This document shows, piece by piece, positions 45,853 to 53,761 of a stretch of DNA of 64,000 nucleotides (the stretch's first letter is position 1; each line of letters opens with the position of its first letter). The stretch comes from SCUS01 sp966211675. Its GTDB lineage: Bacteria; Myxococcota_A; Polyangia; Polyangiales; Ga0077539. The stretch spans positions 27,075 through 91,074 of the forward strand of contig CBIHPK010000009.1 of assembly GCA_966211675.1 (NCBI GenBank), given 5' to 3'. A model generated the notes under the pieces. It ran no database searches and had not been told where the DNA came from. It saw nothing but the letters and a program-made list of their open reading frames with translations. A program made the position numbers and the translations under genes.

Positions 45853-46770
45853 CTAGGGACGCGAGGGTCGAGCCCCGCCGTCGCCGAAGACCTCCGCGGC
45901 GTCGGCGGCGGTCGCGGCCCGGTCGAGCCAGGCGTCGAGCGTGGCGGCGTCGGAGCAGGCCAGCACCCGCGCGCGCATCCCGTCGTCGACGGCGATACCT
46001 CGTCGAGCGAGCACCCGGAGCAGCGCGCTCGCCTCTCCTTCGAGCTTTCCCTCGAGCTTTCCCTCGAGCTTTCCCCGGCGTTCGAACTCCTCGCGCAGGT
46101 CCCGCATGAGGGGTCCTTCGGTCACCTTGCTGAGATCCATGAGCAACTCCCGGAGCTTCGCTCGAAGCTCGTCACCGACCATGTTGATCATCCCGCGGAC
46201 CAGGGCGTCTCGCAACGCGGCGTCGGGCAGCGCGCCCATGGTCACGATCGCCCGTCGCACGAGCCGCGCGGCGGCGTCGCTGCGCTGCGCGTGCACCGCC
46301 CACGCGGCGAACAACGCCAGCTCCGGTCGCCCGGTCGCGAGCAGCGCCTCGGCGTCCGCGCGGCGCAGGCAGACCACCCGCGGGATGAGCGCGAGGCGCG
46401 TGCCGTGGGGACCTTCGACGACGGCCGCGGTGCTCGCCCAGCGGGCGACAGCGCGCGCGTGCGTCACGACGAAGACGTCCCCCATCACCCCGCGGCGGTC
46501 GTGCAGCGCGGCTGCCGCCAGGAGCCACCGTCGCCCCTTCGTGGGGTCGTCGTCGCGTTGCAGCTCGACCACCGCCCAGGGCCCCGCGTCGCCGGACGAG
46601 AGCAGCACGTCGACCTGCACGGTGCCCGGGTCGACCACCCGCGCCGACGGATCAACCGCGCGCGCCCCATCGGGCAGCGCCCCGTGGCCCATCGCCCGCA
46701 GCAGCTCGTCGAACCACTGCGGGTGCGACCGGATGAACTCGACCATCGTCTCGTGCGCGGCGCTCGGCAT
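45853..46770 (-). CDS. PD-(D/E)XK-like nuclease / Rpn-type family protein
   Basis: 305 residues from the ATG at 46770. The N-terminal ~190 residues contain VQVDVLLSS followed by AVVELQRDDD. An Asp then E-L-Q at this spacing is the PD-(D/E)XK pattern of Rpn-like proteins. Residues ~215-240 are helical. A charged hinge of exact repeats (KLEGKLEGKLEGE, three 12-bp DNA copies) joins a helical tail (LLRVLARRGIAVDD...AWLDRAATAADAAEVF). Many bacteria carry families of such genes. The role is unsettled; RecA-independent transfer-promoting nuclease activity is known for E. coli Rpn proteins. The tail recurs in the 35104-35385 gene. Confidence 0.78.
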   Translation of the reverse strand: MPSAAHETMVEFIRSHPQWFDELLRAMGHGALPDGARAVDPSARVVDPGTVQVDVLLSSGDAGPWAVVELQRDDDPTKGRRWLLAAAALHDRRGVMGDVFVVTHARAVARWASTAAVVEGPHGTRLALIPRVVCLRRADAEALLATGRPELALFAAWAVHAQRSDAAARLVRRAIVTMGALPDAALRDALVRGMINMVGDELRAKLRELLMDLSKVTEGPLMRDLREEFERRGKLEGKLEGKLEGEASALLRVLARRGIAVDDGMRARVLACSDAATLDAWLDRAATAADAAEVFGDGGARPSRP

Positions 46771-46894
46771 GGGTTGGCGGGGCGTAGGGCCGAGAGGCGG
46801 TGACGCAACCCACGATGGCCTCGGTGCGGACGTATCCTGACCGCGCCGGACGTGGGCCTCCATCGCCGCGAGGTCGAGCCTCCGGCGTCACCTG

Positions 46895-47660
46895 CTACGG
46901 CCGCAACCACCGGCGCACCCGCTCGGCGTAGAGGCTGCGCGGAAACCGCTCGATGAACCGCTGCCCCCGCGCGCGCAGGGCGTCCCCGCGCCCGAGCCGG
47001 TGGAGCGCGTCCATGGCGATGAGCTCGCGCTCCTCGACGACCTCCGTCGACGACACCGACTCGGCGAGGCGCAGGGCCTCCGAGGGCTCGCTTCCGAGGA
47101 GCTGACGCGCCCGTTCGAGCCTGTGCATGTCGTCCTCCGTCGGGTGCGCGACGACCGGCGCCGTCGCACCGCCCGGAGCAGACGCGATCACCGTCGGCGC
47201 AGCGACGGGCGCCGTGGGCGGGGGCTCCACCGGGCGCGACAGCAGCCTCGCGGGCGACACGACGGGGCGCGTGGCGCGTGCGACGACCACCGGCGTCGGT
47301 GCGGGGAGCGGGGGGGGGGGGGCGCGGGGCGGGCGGACCTACCCTGGCCGGGGTCTCCTCGCCGCGCGCCACGGCCGGGGGCGACACCTCGCGTGGCGCG
47401 ACGCTCCCGGGCGCTGACGTGGGAGGGGACGAGCGACGGGTGACCGCGACGCCGATGCCTCCCGCGACCAGAGCTGCCGCCAGCAGCGCGCCCTTCCACG
47501 AGAACCACGCGCCGCCCGCGACCAGCGGGGCCACGGCGAGGCGGGCCACCCGCTGGGTCGTCCGACGTCGCTCTTCCGGGGTGCGGGGGCGCGGCGCGGA
47601 GGCGCGGCCGAGCAGCGCGCGGGCCGAGGGGGAGAGTCCGTCGTGGGGGTCGTGGGTCAT
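46895..47660 (-). pseudogene. Sigma-factor partner membrane protein, frame broken at a 13-base homopolymer
   Basis: The ATG at 47660 overlaps the sigma gene stop (ATGA). The first frame codes an N-terminal soluble part, one membrane helix (GALLAAALVAGGIGVAV) and a Pro/Ala linker. At 47310-47322 the plus strand has 13 consecutive G. Beyond it, sensible coding continues in another frame (PAPTPVVVARATRP, then LERARQLLGSEPSEALRLAE and FIERFPRSLYAERVRRWL) to the stop at 46895. Removing one base of the run would restore a single frame of about 255 residues. It may be a sequencing error, a mutation or a phase-variable switch. By position it is an anti-sigma-like membrane protein. Confidence 0.8.
47310..47322. 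repeat. Homopolymer of 13 G (13 C in the coding strand)
   Basis: It lies in the Pro-rich linker of the sigma-partner gene, exactly where the reading frame changes. Confidence 0.95.
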
Positions 47661-48259
47661 CGCCGGCTCCGGTGGGCGTCGCGCGCTTCGAGGCGCCGCA
47701 GGGTGTCGTCGAACTGCTTCCGCGCGGCGTGCAGGCGCGAGTAGACGGTTCCGACGGGCACGCCCACGATGGCGGCCACCTCGTCGGCGGGCATCTCCTC
47801 GATGACGCTCATCACGAACACCGCGCGGCGGTCGAGGTCCATGGCGTCGAGGATCTCCCGCAGCCGCGCCTCGGCCTCGACCTGTTCGAGCGAGCTGTCC
47901 GGCGAGTCGGCGGCGGGCGCGACGGCCTCGGGCAGGTCGTCGGTCGCACGCTCGCGGCGCACCCACGCGCGGCGGCGGTGGGCGGCCATCACCCGCAGGC
48001 AGATGCCGAAGAGCCAGGTGGTGACGCGGCTGCGTCCCTCGAACTCCGCGCCCCGCTGGTGCACCACGAGGAACACCTCCTGGAAGCGATCTTCGAGGTC
48101 GGCGTGGCGCGCCCCGAGGCGCTGGAGCGAGGCCCACACGAAGTCGCCGTGCGCCGCGTGGACGGCCACGACGCCGACTCCACTGACGGCCGGCGCGGTG
48201 ATGGGGAAGGTCTCGGCCAAGGTCTTCACGTCGGTCGTCGGGTGAGTGCGCGGCGTCAT
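47657..48259 (-). CDS. ECF RNA polymerase sigma factor
   Basis: 200 residues. Region 2 is visible in DLEDRFQEVFLVVHQRGAEF and STTWLF-like VTTWLFGICLRVMAAHRRR. Region 4 is LDLDRRAVFVMSVIEE-like and ends in the helix-turn-helix VGVPVGTVYSRLHAARKQF. The N terminus (about 40 residues before region 2) is long and of unclear start. ECF factors direct RNA polymerase to stress or envelope genes and are usually held by an anti-sigma factor. The overlapping downstream gene (47660) is the likely holder here. It lies 34 bases after the 48294-49259 gene on the same strand. Confidence 0.9.
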   Translation of the reverse strand: MTPRTHPTTDVKTLAETFPITAPAVSGVGVVAVHAAHGDFVWASLQRLGARHADLEDRFQEVFLVVHQRGAEFEGRSRVTTWLFGICLRVMAAHRRRAWVRRERATDDLPEAVAPAADSPDSSLEQVEAEARLREILDAMDLDRRAVFVMSVIEEMPADEVAAIVGVPVGTVYSRLHAARKQFDDTLRRLEARDAHRSRR

Positions 48260-48293
48260 CGCGAGCCTTCGCCGAATCGCACGACCGGCATCG

Positions 48294-49259
48294 CTAGGGG
48301 GAGCGAAGCCCGAACTCCAACGCGCCTCCGCCCGAGAGCAACGGCTGCGCGTAGATCTCGCTCGCATCGGGGTTGAACCGGTAGGTCGCCCGCAGCGCCG
48401 CGACGGACGCGTCCGCGCGCAGCCCGACGTACCACCGCGGGGACGGGCTCCACTGGAGGCGCGCGGCGGCGGTGGCTCCGAGCCAGAGCCGGTCGCCGGC
48501 GTCGAGGGCGAAGACGTGCCGCGCGGCCGCGTGGGTGACGGCGCCCGACGCGCCCGCGCAGAGCGACAGGCGCAGCGAGGCGCCGCGCGCGGGGTCGACG
48601 CACGCGAGGGCGGCGGCGCGGGTGAAGCCGAAGGCGAAGCGCGGGTCGTCCGACGCGAGCGTGGGGGCGAGGTCGACGTGGCCCCGCAAGCTCCAGAGCG
48701 GAGAGAGCTCGACGGCGACACCGAACCCGAACGCGGGCGCGACCGAAGGGGTCAGGCCGACCACGACGCCCCCGTGGACGCCGAAGGACACCGGCCGCGA
48801 CGGCGGGGTCGGCGGTGGAGCGGGGCGACGGGGTCGGCGCGTCGGCGCGCGGGGCGCGGGTGTACGGGGTGCCTCATCGATGATCGCGTCGGGATCGACG
48901 GCGAGCGCGATCGCGAGCGCGCTGGCCTCCACGATGGGCTCACAGCGGTCGCCGTCGCGGGTGAGGGTGCGCTCGCCGAGGAGGGTTCCCTCGCGGTCGC
49001 GCACGCGGAGCACGGCGCGCCACCCGGGGGCGGCTCGCTCGACGACGGCCTCGCTGCTGCGCGGGCCGTCGTCGTCGAAGGGGTCGCGGCGAAGGCGGCG
49101 GGTGACCTCGTCGCGGAGCCACGCGCCGTCGGGGCAGGCGTCGGCCTCGGCGCCGCGCACCCACGCGAGCCGCACGGTGGCGGGTACGGGGTCACCGCGG
49201 ACCACCGTGGGCAGCGAGGCCAGCGCCAAGGCGGCAACGACGACGAGCCGGCGAGTCAC
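48294..49259 (-). CDS. Exported protein, possible outer-membrane barrel
   Basis: 321 residues from a GTG that overlaps the preceding stop (GTGA). The signal peptide is VTRRLVVVAALALASLPTVVRG. An N-terminal domain (~95 residues) has ADACPDGAWLRDEVTRRL and GDRCEPIVEASALAIALAVDP, a pattern frequent in myxobacterial genes near ECF sigma factors. After a Pro/Arg linker, alternating hydrophobic strands (FGVHGGVVVGLTPSVAPAF, WYVGLRADASVAALRATY) end in an aromatic-poor LEFGLRSP, suggesting a small beta-barrel. A decayed copy lies at 50561-50696. The role is unknown. Confidence 0.82.
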   Translation of the reverse strand: MTRRLVVVAALALASLPTVVRGDPVPATVRLAWVRGAEADACPDGAWLRDEVTRRLRRDPFDDDGPRSSEAVVERAAPGWRAVLRVRDREGTLLGERTLTRDGDRCEPIVEASALAIALAVDPDAIIDEAPRTPAPRAPTRRPRRPAPPPTPPSRPVSFGVHGGVVVGLTPSVAPAFGFGVAVELSPLWSLRGHVDLAPTLASDDPRFAFGFTRAAALACVDPARGASLRLSLCAGASGAVTHAAARHVFALDAGDRLWLGATAAARLQWSPSPRWYVGLRADASVAALRATYRFNPDASEIYAQPLLSGGGALEFGLRSP

Positions 49260-50350
49260 AGGTCGGGTTGTCGCACGATCTCGAAGCCGTAGGAGTCGAA
49301 CGGTCCGGCGTCGGCGCCCGCGTCGGGGCACCCAGGGACGATGGCCCTGACGAAGCCCGTGAATAGGAGGTTGTGGAAGGAGTATCTCCCGCTCGGGCCG
49401 TCGAACACGGCCGTCTCCCGCGGCTGCACCGCGCGTCCGCCGGTGACGCCCGACACCTCCATGGCGAAGAAGCCGCCGGGGTTGCCGCACACGGGCGCCG
49501 CGCTGCTGATGCAGGCGGGCGTCAAGGAGCGCTGCACGCCGAGGTCGCCGTAGGGGAAGGGAGCCCCGGCGTTGTAGAAGGCGTCGCGGACGGTGTTGGC
49601 CACGACCATGAGCACGGCACTGTCGCTCGCGCGCCGCACGATCAACGTCACGTTGTTGGGTAGGAGAATCCCCATGCCGGGCCCCGCCTCCGCTTGCAGC
49701 CGCAGCACCACCTCCGTCCCCGCCGCGACGCGCGGCAGCGACTCGAAGGCCACGCTGGTGAGCCACTCCTCCGGCGGGCCCGCGTCGCCGTCGGGTTGCA
49801 CGCCGATCACCGCGTCGGGGTGGCACGCCGGGTCGCCTGCCACGGAGGCCGGGCAGTCCACGGCCAGCGGGGTGGCGAGCCGGCGCGGCGCGAGCCAGCG
49901 ACCGCCGACCTCGTAGGCCCCTCGAATCGGGAAGCGCGCGCCCGTGTCGGGAGGCCGCTGGACGACGGCCCGGGGGTAGGAGGCGTCGGCGGGGCAGTAG
50001 GGGGCGGTCGAGGGAGCGTCGGGTCCCGCCCCCCCGTCGCCGCAAGCGCTCGCGTAGGCGTACGGCCGGTCGGGCGTGAGGCAACCGCTGGCGAAGGTCC
50101 GCCCGTCGCACCCGCAGAACAGGCCGGCTGCAGCGTCGGCGCAGGTGTTGACGGCGCAGACCCGCTGGGGGTTGCCGCAGCCGGGCGCATAGAGGCACGA
50201 CTGGCTGCCGGGCCCGCCGCACGCGGCACAGACCGCCGGGAGCACGTCGCTGGCGCCGCCGTCGGTCCTGTCCGCGAGGACCACGTTGTCGATGCAGCCG
50301 GAGAGGAGGGGACAGACGATCGCAAGCAAGCGGGCGAAGTTCTTCATCAT
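49256..50350 (-). CDS. Lipoprotein with Kazal-like Cys module (copy 1)
   Basis: 364 residues. The signal is ARLLAIVCPLLSGC. A Cys module CGCDGRTFASGC...YAYASACG fits a Kazal-type protease-inhibitor pattern; before it comes CLYAPGCGNPQRVC. A beta-rich domain of ~220 residues follows and ends FDSYGFEIVRQPDL. It is a close paralogue of the 50693-51823 gene, with long identical stretches such as LATPLAVDCPASVAGDPACH. The start may be the second Met (50347). It is translationally coupled to the barrel-like gene downstream. It is possibly an anchored inhibitor; that is inference from the Kazal pattern only. Confidence 0.85.
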   Translation of the reverse strand: MMKNFARLLAIVCPLLSGCIDNVVLADRTDGGASDVLPAVCAACGGPGSQSCLYAPGCGNPQRVCAVNTCADAAAGLFCGCDGRTFASGCLTPDRPYAYASACGDGGAGPDAPSTAPYCPADASYPRAVVQRPPDTGARFPIRGAYEVGGRWLAPRRLATPLAVDCPASVAGDPACHPDAVIGVQPDGDAGPPEEWLTSVAFESLPRVAAGTEVVLRLQAEAGPGMGILLPNNVTLIVRRASDSAVLMVVANTVRDAFYNAGAPFPYGDLGVQRSLTPACISSAAPVCGNPGGFFAMEVSGVTGGRAVQPRETAVFDGPSGRYSFHNLLFTGFVRAIVPGCPDAGADAGPFDSYGFEIVRQPDL

Positions 50351-50360
50351 CGGGGGTTCA

Positions 50361-50427
50361 CCACCCTTTCACCCGTTGAGTGCGGAGAGGGTCTCCCGGC
50401 CTTCGCGAAATCATCGTGGAGAGCCCC
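50361..50427. repeat. Duplicated upstream segment, copy 1
   Basis: The segment just before the copy-1 lipoprotein gene (CACCCTTTCACCCGTTGAGT and on to AGAGCCCC) recurs almost unchanged at 51832-51899 before copy 2. So the duplication includes the leader region. On the minus strand it carries GGGTGGTG-type purine-rich sequence close to the start codon. Confidence 0.9.
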
Positions 50428-50560
50428 GAAGATCTCCTGGCGAGCCCCGGGGCGACGTGGCGATTCGCGCCGACGCACGGAGCCCGCTCAGTTCGATTCG
50501 CAGGCCCCGGTGTGGGCGTATTGGTGGCGGCAGGCGTCGCGGCGGGCTGCGACTCGACGA

Positions 50561-50696
50561 CGCCGTCGGGGCAGGCGTCGGCCTCGGCGTCGCGCACCTA
50601 CGCGAGTCGCACGGTGGCAGGCACAGGGTCGCCCGCCGCCTCCGCGGGCAGCGAGGCCAGCGCGAATGCGGCGGCGAGCAGGGCGGGGCGGGTCAC
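50561..50696 (-). pseudogene. Decayed copy of the barrel-like exported protein
   Basis: It begins with a GTG overlapping the copy-2 lipoprotein stop, as in the intact copy. It encodes a signal peptide (VTRPALLAAAFALASLPAEAAG) and DPVPATVRLA. The next codon is TAG (50598-50600), where the intact copy has TGG (Trp). Similarity resumes in the same frame (VRDAEADACPDG) and stops abruptly at 50561, so about 270 codons are missing. The 130 bases from there to the duplicated leader show no similarity or gene. Confidence 0.88.
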
Positions 50697-51823
50697 AGGT
50701 CGGGTTGTCGCACGATCTCGAAGCCATAGGAGTTGAACGGGCCCGTATCGGGACTCGCGTCGGCGCAGGGAGGGCCAGACCAGCGGACGCCCGTGAACAT
50801 GAGGTTGTGGAACGAGTACCTCCCGCTCGTGCCGCCGAACACGGCCGTCTCCCGCGGCTGCACCGCGCGTCCGCCGGTGACGCCTAACACCTCCATGGCG
50901 AAGACGCCGCTGGCGCGGCCGCACGCGAGCGCCGCGCGGTCGATGCAGACGGGCGCCGCGGAGAGCTGCACGCCGATGTCACCAAAGGGGAAGGGAGCCG
51001 CGCCGTTGTAGAAGGCGTCGCGGGCGGTGTCGGCCACGACCATGAGCACGGCGCCGTCGCTCGCCCGCAGCAGGATCAGCGTCACGCGCTGGCTGTCGAT
51101 GTACCCTGGGCTGGGCCCCGCCTCCCCTTGCAGCCGCAGCACCACCTCCGTCCCCACCGTGACGCTCGGCAGCGACTCGAAGGCCACGCTCGTGAGCCAC
51201 TCCTCCAGCGGGCCCGCGTCGCCGTCGGGTTGCACGCCGATCACCGCGTCGGGGTGGCACGCGGGGTCGCCCGCCACGGAGGCCGGGCAGTCCACAGCCA
51301 GCGGGGTCGCGAGCCGACGCGGTGCGATCCACCGACCGCGCACCTCGTAAGCCCTCGACGGGAAGGCCACGCCCGTGTCGGGCGGCGGCTGGACCACGGC
51401 GCGGGGGAGGTAGAGGTCGGCGGGGCAGTAGGTGGCGGCCGGGGGAACGTCGGGTCCCGCCCCCCCATCGGCGACCGTGGTGCATGCGCCGGTGTGCAGG
51501 TAGGGCCGGTCGGGCGTGATGCACCCGCTGACGAAGGTCCGCCCGTCGCACCCGCAGTGGGCGATGGCCACCGCGTCGCCGCAGGTGTTGGCCGCGCACA
51601 CTCGCGTGACGGACCCGCAGCCCGGGGCGTACAGGCAGTCGGGGCTGGAGGCGCCGCCGCACGCCGCGCAGACCGACGAGGGCGAGTCCATGGTCGGCCC
51701 GTCGGTATAGATGGGCGCGTCGCTCGCGCCGCCGTCGGTCCTGTCCGCGAGGAGCACGTTGTCGATGCAGCCGGAGAGGAGGGAATGCGAAGCGATGAGC
51801 AAGCAGGCGATTCGGTTGTGCAT
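50693..51823 (-). CDS. Lipoprotein with Kazal-like Cys module (copy 2)
   Basis: 376 residues from the ATG at 51823, which opens the signal MHNRIACLLIASHSLLSGC. It has the same plan as copy 1: CLYAPGCGSVTRVC, then CGCDGRTFVSGC...YLHTGAC, then a beta-rich domain ending FNSYGFEIVRQPDL. It differs from copy 1 mainly in the N-terminal linker (an extra IYTDGPTMDSPSSV) and in scattered substitutions. Downstream it is coupled only to the decayed barrel-like copy, so this module has lost its partner. It should be anchored and exported. Confidence 0.85.
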   Translation of the reverse strand: MHNRIACLLIASHSLLSGCIDNVLLADRTDGGASDAPIYTDGPTMDSPSSVCAACGGASSPDCLYAPGCGSVTRVCAANTCGDAVAIAHCGCDGRTFVSGCITPDRPYLHTGACTTVADGGAGPDVPPAATYCPADLYLPRAVVQPPPDTGVAFPSRAYEVRGRWIAPRRLATPLAVDCPASVAGDPACHPDAVIGVQPDGDAGPLEEWLTSVAFESLPSVTVGTEVVLRLQGEAGPSPGYIDSQRVTLILLRASDGAVLMVVADTARDAFYNGAAPFPFGDIGVQLSAAPVCIDRAALACGRASGVFAMEVLGVTGGRAVQPRETAVFGGTSGRYSFHNLMFTGVRWSGPPCADASPDTGPFNSYGFEIVRQPDL

Positions 51824-51831
51824 CGGAGGGC

Positions 51832-51899
51832 ACCACCCTTTCACCCGTTGAGTGCGCAGGGGGTCTCCCGGCCTTCGCGAAATCATCTTGGAGAGCCCC
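51832..51899. repeat. Duplicated upstream segment, copy 2
   Basis: The partner of 50361-50427, directly before the copy-2 lipoprotein start. Few mismatches are visible by eye. Confidence 0.9.
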
Positions 51900-51942
51900 G
51901 GCGGAGCCCTCCAACGGTCGCGAGTTGTGGGCCGCGCGATGC

Positions 51943-52770
51943 TCAGGCGGGCGTCGGGGTCGGCGCGTCGGGCTCGGTCTTCGCGGGCGACGAGCCCTTC
52001 GGCGCGAGGGCGCGCGCGGCGCTCACCAGCGACGGAAACAGCGCCTCACCCTGCCCCATCGGCGCCAGGAACCTCCCCACCCGCTGCACCTCCGCCCACG
52101 TCTGGAGCAGCAGGGGCCACAGGCCCGACTGGGATTGCATCCAGTGGGCGCTCCCGTCGCGCTCGTCGCCCAGCGCGCGGTAGAGGGCCGCGGCCACGCG
52201 GCGCGCGTCGGCGACGTCGGTCGCGCGGTAGTTGCGCGGGTCGGCCTTGATCGCGTCGGGGTGCTGCTCGCACAGGTCGGCCAGCGTCTCCAGGTCGTTG
52301 GCGCGGTCGAGGTAGCCGCTTCCTTCGCGGACGTAGGCCACCGTCGGGCCGACCGTCGGGTCGTCGCCGAGGTGGTACTCGCACAGCCTGAACATCCGAT
52401 CGCGCAGCCCCTGCGACTCCTTCGCGAGCGCCTCGGGAACCTTCGCCGACGACGCCGACCCGGCGGTCTCGAGCTGACGACGGCGCGCGTGGATGCTCGC
52501 CCAGCCGAGGCTCTCGGCGCGCTCGACGAGATCGCCAGGGGCCTCCTCGATGCTCACCAGGCGCGCGAGGCGCGCGGCGAAGGCGGGCTTGCGGAGGGTC
52601 TCGACGGCGGCCAGCACCACGCTCCCGGCGAGCTGGAGGTCGACGTTGGGGAGCTGGCGTTCGGCGTCCGGGACGCGCGCGACGATGTCTTTGACTTTGT
52701 TCCAGCCGAGCTCGGCGCGGCTGGCGAGCGTGGGGGCCTCTTGTTGGATGCGGCGTTGTGTTCGTCCCAT
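51943..52770 (-). CDS. Hypothetical helical protein, 275 aa
   Basis: It has no signal peptide or membrane segment. It is mostly alpha-helical and charged (ELGWNKVKDIVARVPDAE, LRDRMFRLCEYHLGDDP, DVADARRVAAALYRALGDE) with a Pro/Thr-rich C-terminal tail. It resembles no family I recognise. The ATG at 52770 starts the best-looking protein sequence. It is transcribed toward the duplicated lipoprotein cluster, 119 bases before copy 2, and could be co-transcribed with it. The soluble composition suggests a cytoplasmic role. Confidence 0.75.
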   Translation of the reverse strand: MGRTQRRIQQEAPTLASRAELGWNKVKDIVARVPDAERQLPNVDLQLAGSVVLAAVETLRKPAFAARLARLVSIEEAPGDLVERAESLGWASIHARRRQLETAGSASSAKVPEALAKESQGLRDRMFRLCEYHLGDDPTVGPTVAYVREGSGYLDRANDLETLADLCEQHPDAIKADPRNYRATDVADARRVAAALYRALGDERDGSAHWMQSQSGLWPLLLQTWAEVQRVGRFLAPMGQGEALFPSLVSAARALAPKGSSPAKTEPDAPTPTPA

Positions 52771-53185
52771 GCGGAGGAGTCTGCCGCAGCCTCCGGCAGA
52801 GGGGGAAGAGGGGATCAGCGACGACGCCGGGCCTGGACGCCAGGGAGGGTCGAGGTGCGGGTGACCGCGTGGGGCCTGAGCGCGAGGGACCCAGGTGGGG
52901 AAGGGATGAGGGAGGGCCCTGGTGACCAGGGGGGTGAATGACGATGACAGGTGGGCGAGGCTGGCGCGGAGGGAGGGGACTACACGCGGGACGAAGCATC
53001 AGCCGCCTGTGCCGAGCTGGGCCTGGCGCCGGCGTGTGGGTGCGGGCCGGACAACGGGGCGCGGAGAGGACCGAGGCGGAAACGATGCCCGCCCATCGAA
53101 GGGCCGAGGCTGTAAACCGACTCCCATGCTCGGTCCGAGATCGCGCGAGGATGCGAGCGGAACGGCTGTTGCTGACGCCGATTCC
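52771..53185. other. 415-base divergent spacer without a gene
   Basis: It separates the 51943-52770 gene from the Kazal-like gene on the other strand. No convincing coding sequence was found. A near-perfect palindrome, CCCTGGTGACCAGGG at 52917-52931 (7-base arms, 1-base centre), could be an operator, and a CTGCCG/CGGCAG hairpin lies close to the left gene. No clear promoter boxes were seen. Confidence 0.5.
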
Positions 53186-53692
53186 ATGAGTGCCACTTCC
53201 GACTTTCGCCCAGCCGTCGCCTTCGCGTCGCTCCTCGTGCTCGCGCTCGCGGTCGGGTGCACAGCCTCACCGCAGCTCAACGCCGACGCGGCGGTCGTCA
53301 CCGCCGCCCAGTGCACGCTGCCTGGAGGGCGGGTGATCCCCGCGGGCATGGCCTACGGACAGGCGGGCGATTGCAACATGTGCATCTGCCAGCCGCCCAG
53401 CGGAGTGTTCTGTTACACGGCCGGGTGCGCCGACGCCGACGTCGGACAGCGCCGCTGTCAGAGCGACGGTGACTGCGGCTCATACGGCACCTGCCTCTTC
53501 GACCCCGGCTGTGGGAGCGAACCCGGCTACTGCGTCCCCGCGACGGAGGGCTGCGCGCAGGGCGCGCCGTCGCGGCCAGGGCTCAACACGCCAGCCACCG
53601 CCCAGCGGTTCTGCGGCTGCGATGGGATCACCTATGCCTCCAACTGCCCATCGGTGCGCTACGCCCACGCTGGCGCGTGCGGGTCGAACTGA
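53186..53692 (+). CDS. Small lipoprotein with Kazal-like Cys module
   Basis: 168 residues from the ATG at 53186. The signal ends LLVLALAVGC. Three Cys blocks follow: QAGDCNMCICQPPSGVFC, CQSDGDCGSYGTCLFDPGC, and a C-terminal Kazal-like CGCDGITYASNC...YAHAGACGSN. The last block is shared with the two lipoproteins at 49.3-51.8 kb. No linker or other domain is present; it is almost a bare inhibitor-like module on an anchor. An in-frame extension upstream is not protein-like. Confidence 0.85.
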   Translation: MSATSDFRPAVAFASLLVLALAVGCTASPQLNADAAVVTAAQCTLPGGRVIPAGMAYGQAGDCNMCICQPPSGVFCYTAGCADADVGQRRCQSDGDCGSYGTCLFDPGCGSEPGYCVPATEGCAQGAPSRPGLNTPATAQRFCGCDGITYASNCPSVRYAHAGACGSN

Positions 53693-53761
53693 GCGCTTGG
53701 AGACACAACCGCTTCCGGGCACGCTGGGGCCGAGATGCGTGAGCGCGGGGGACCGACAGCG

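Noticed and set aside
50361..51899. Duplicated leader segments as ends of a mobile element
   Set aside because: They are leader parts of a tandem gene duplication, in the same orientation, with no recombinase between them.
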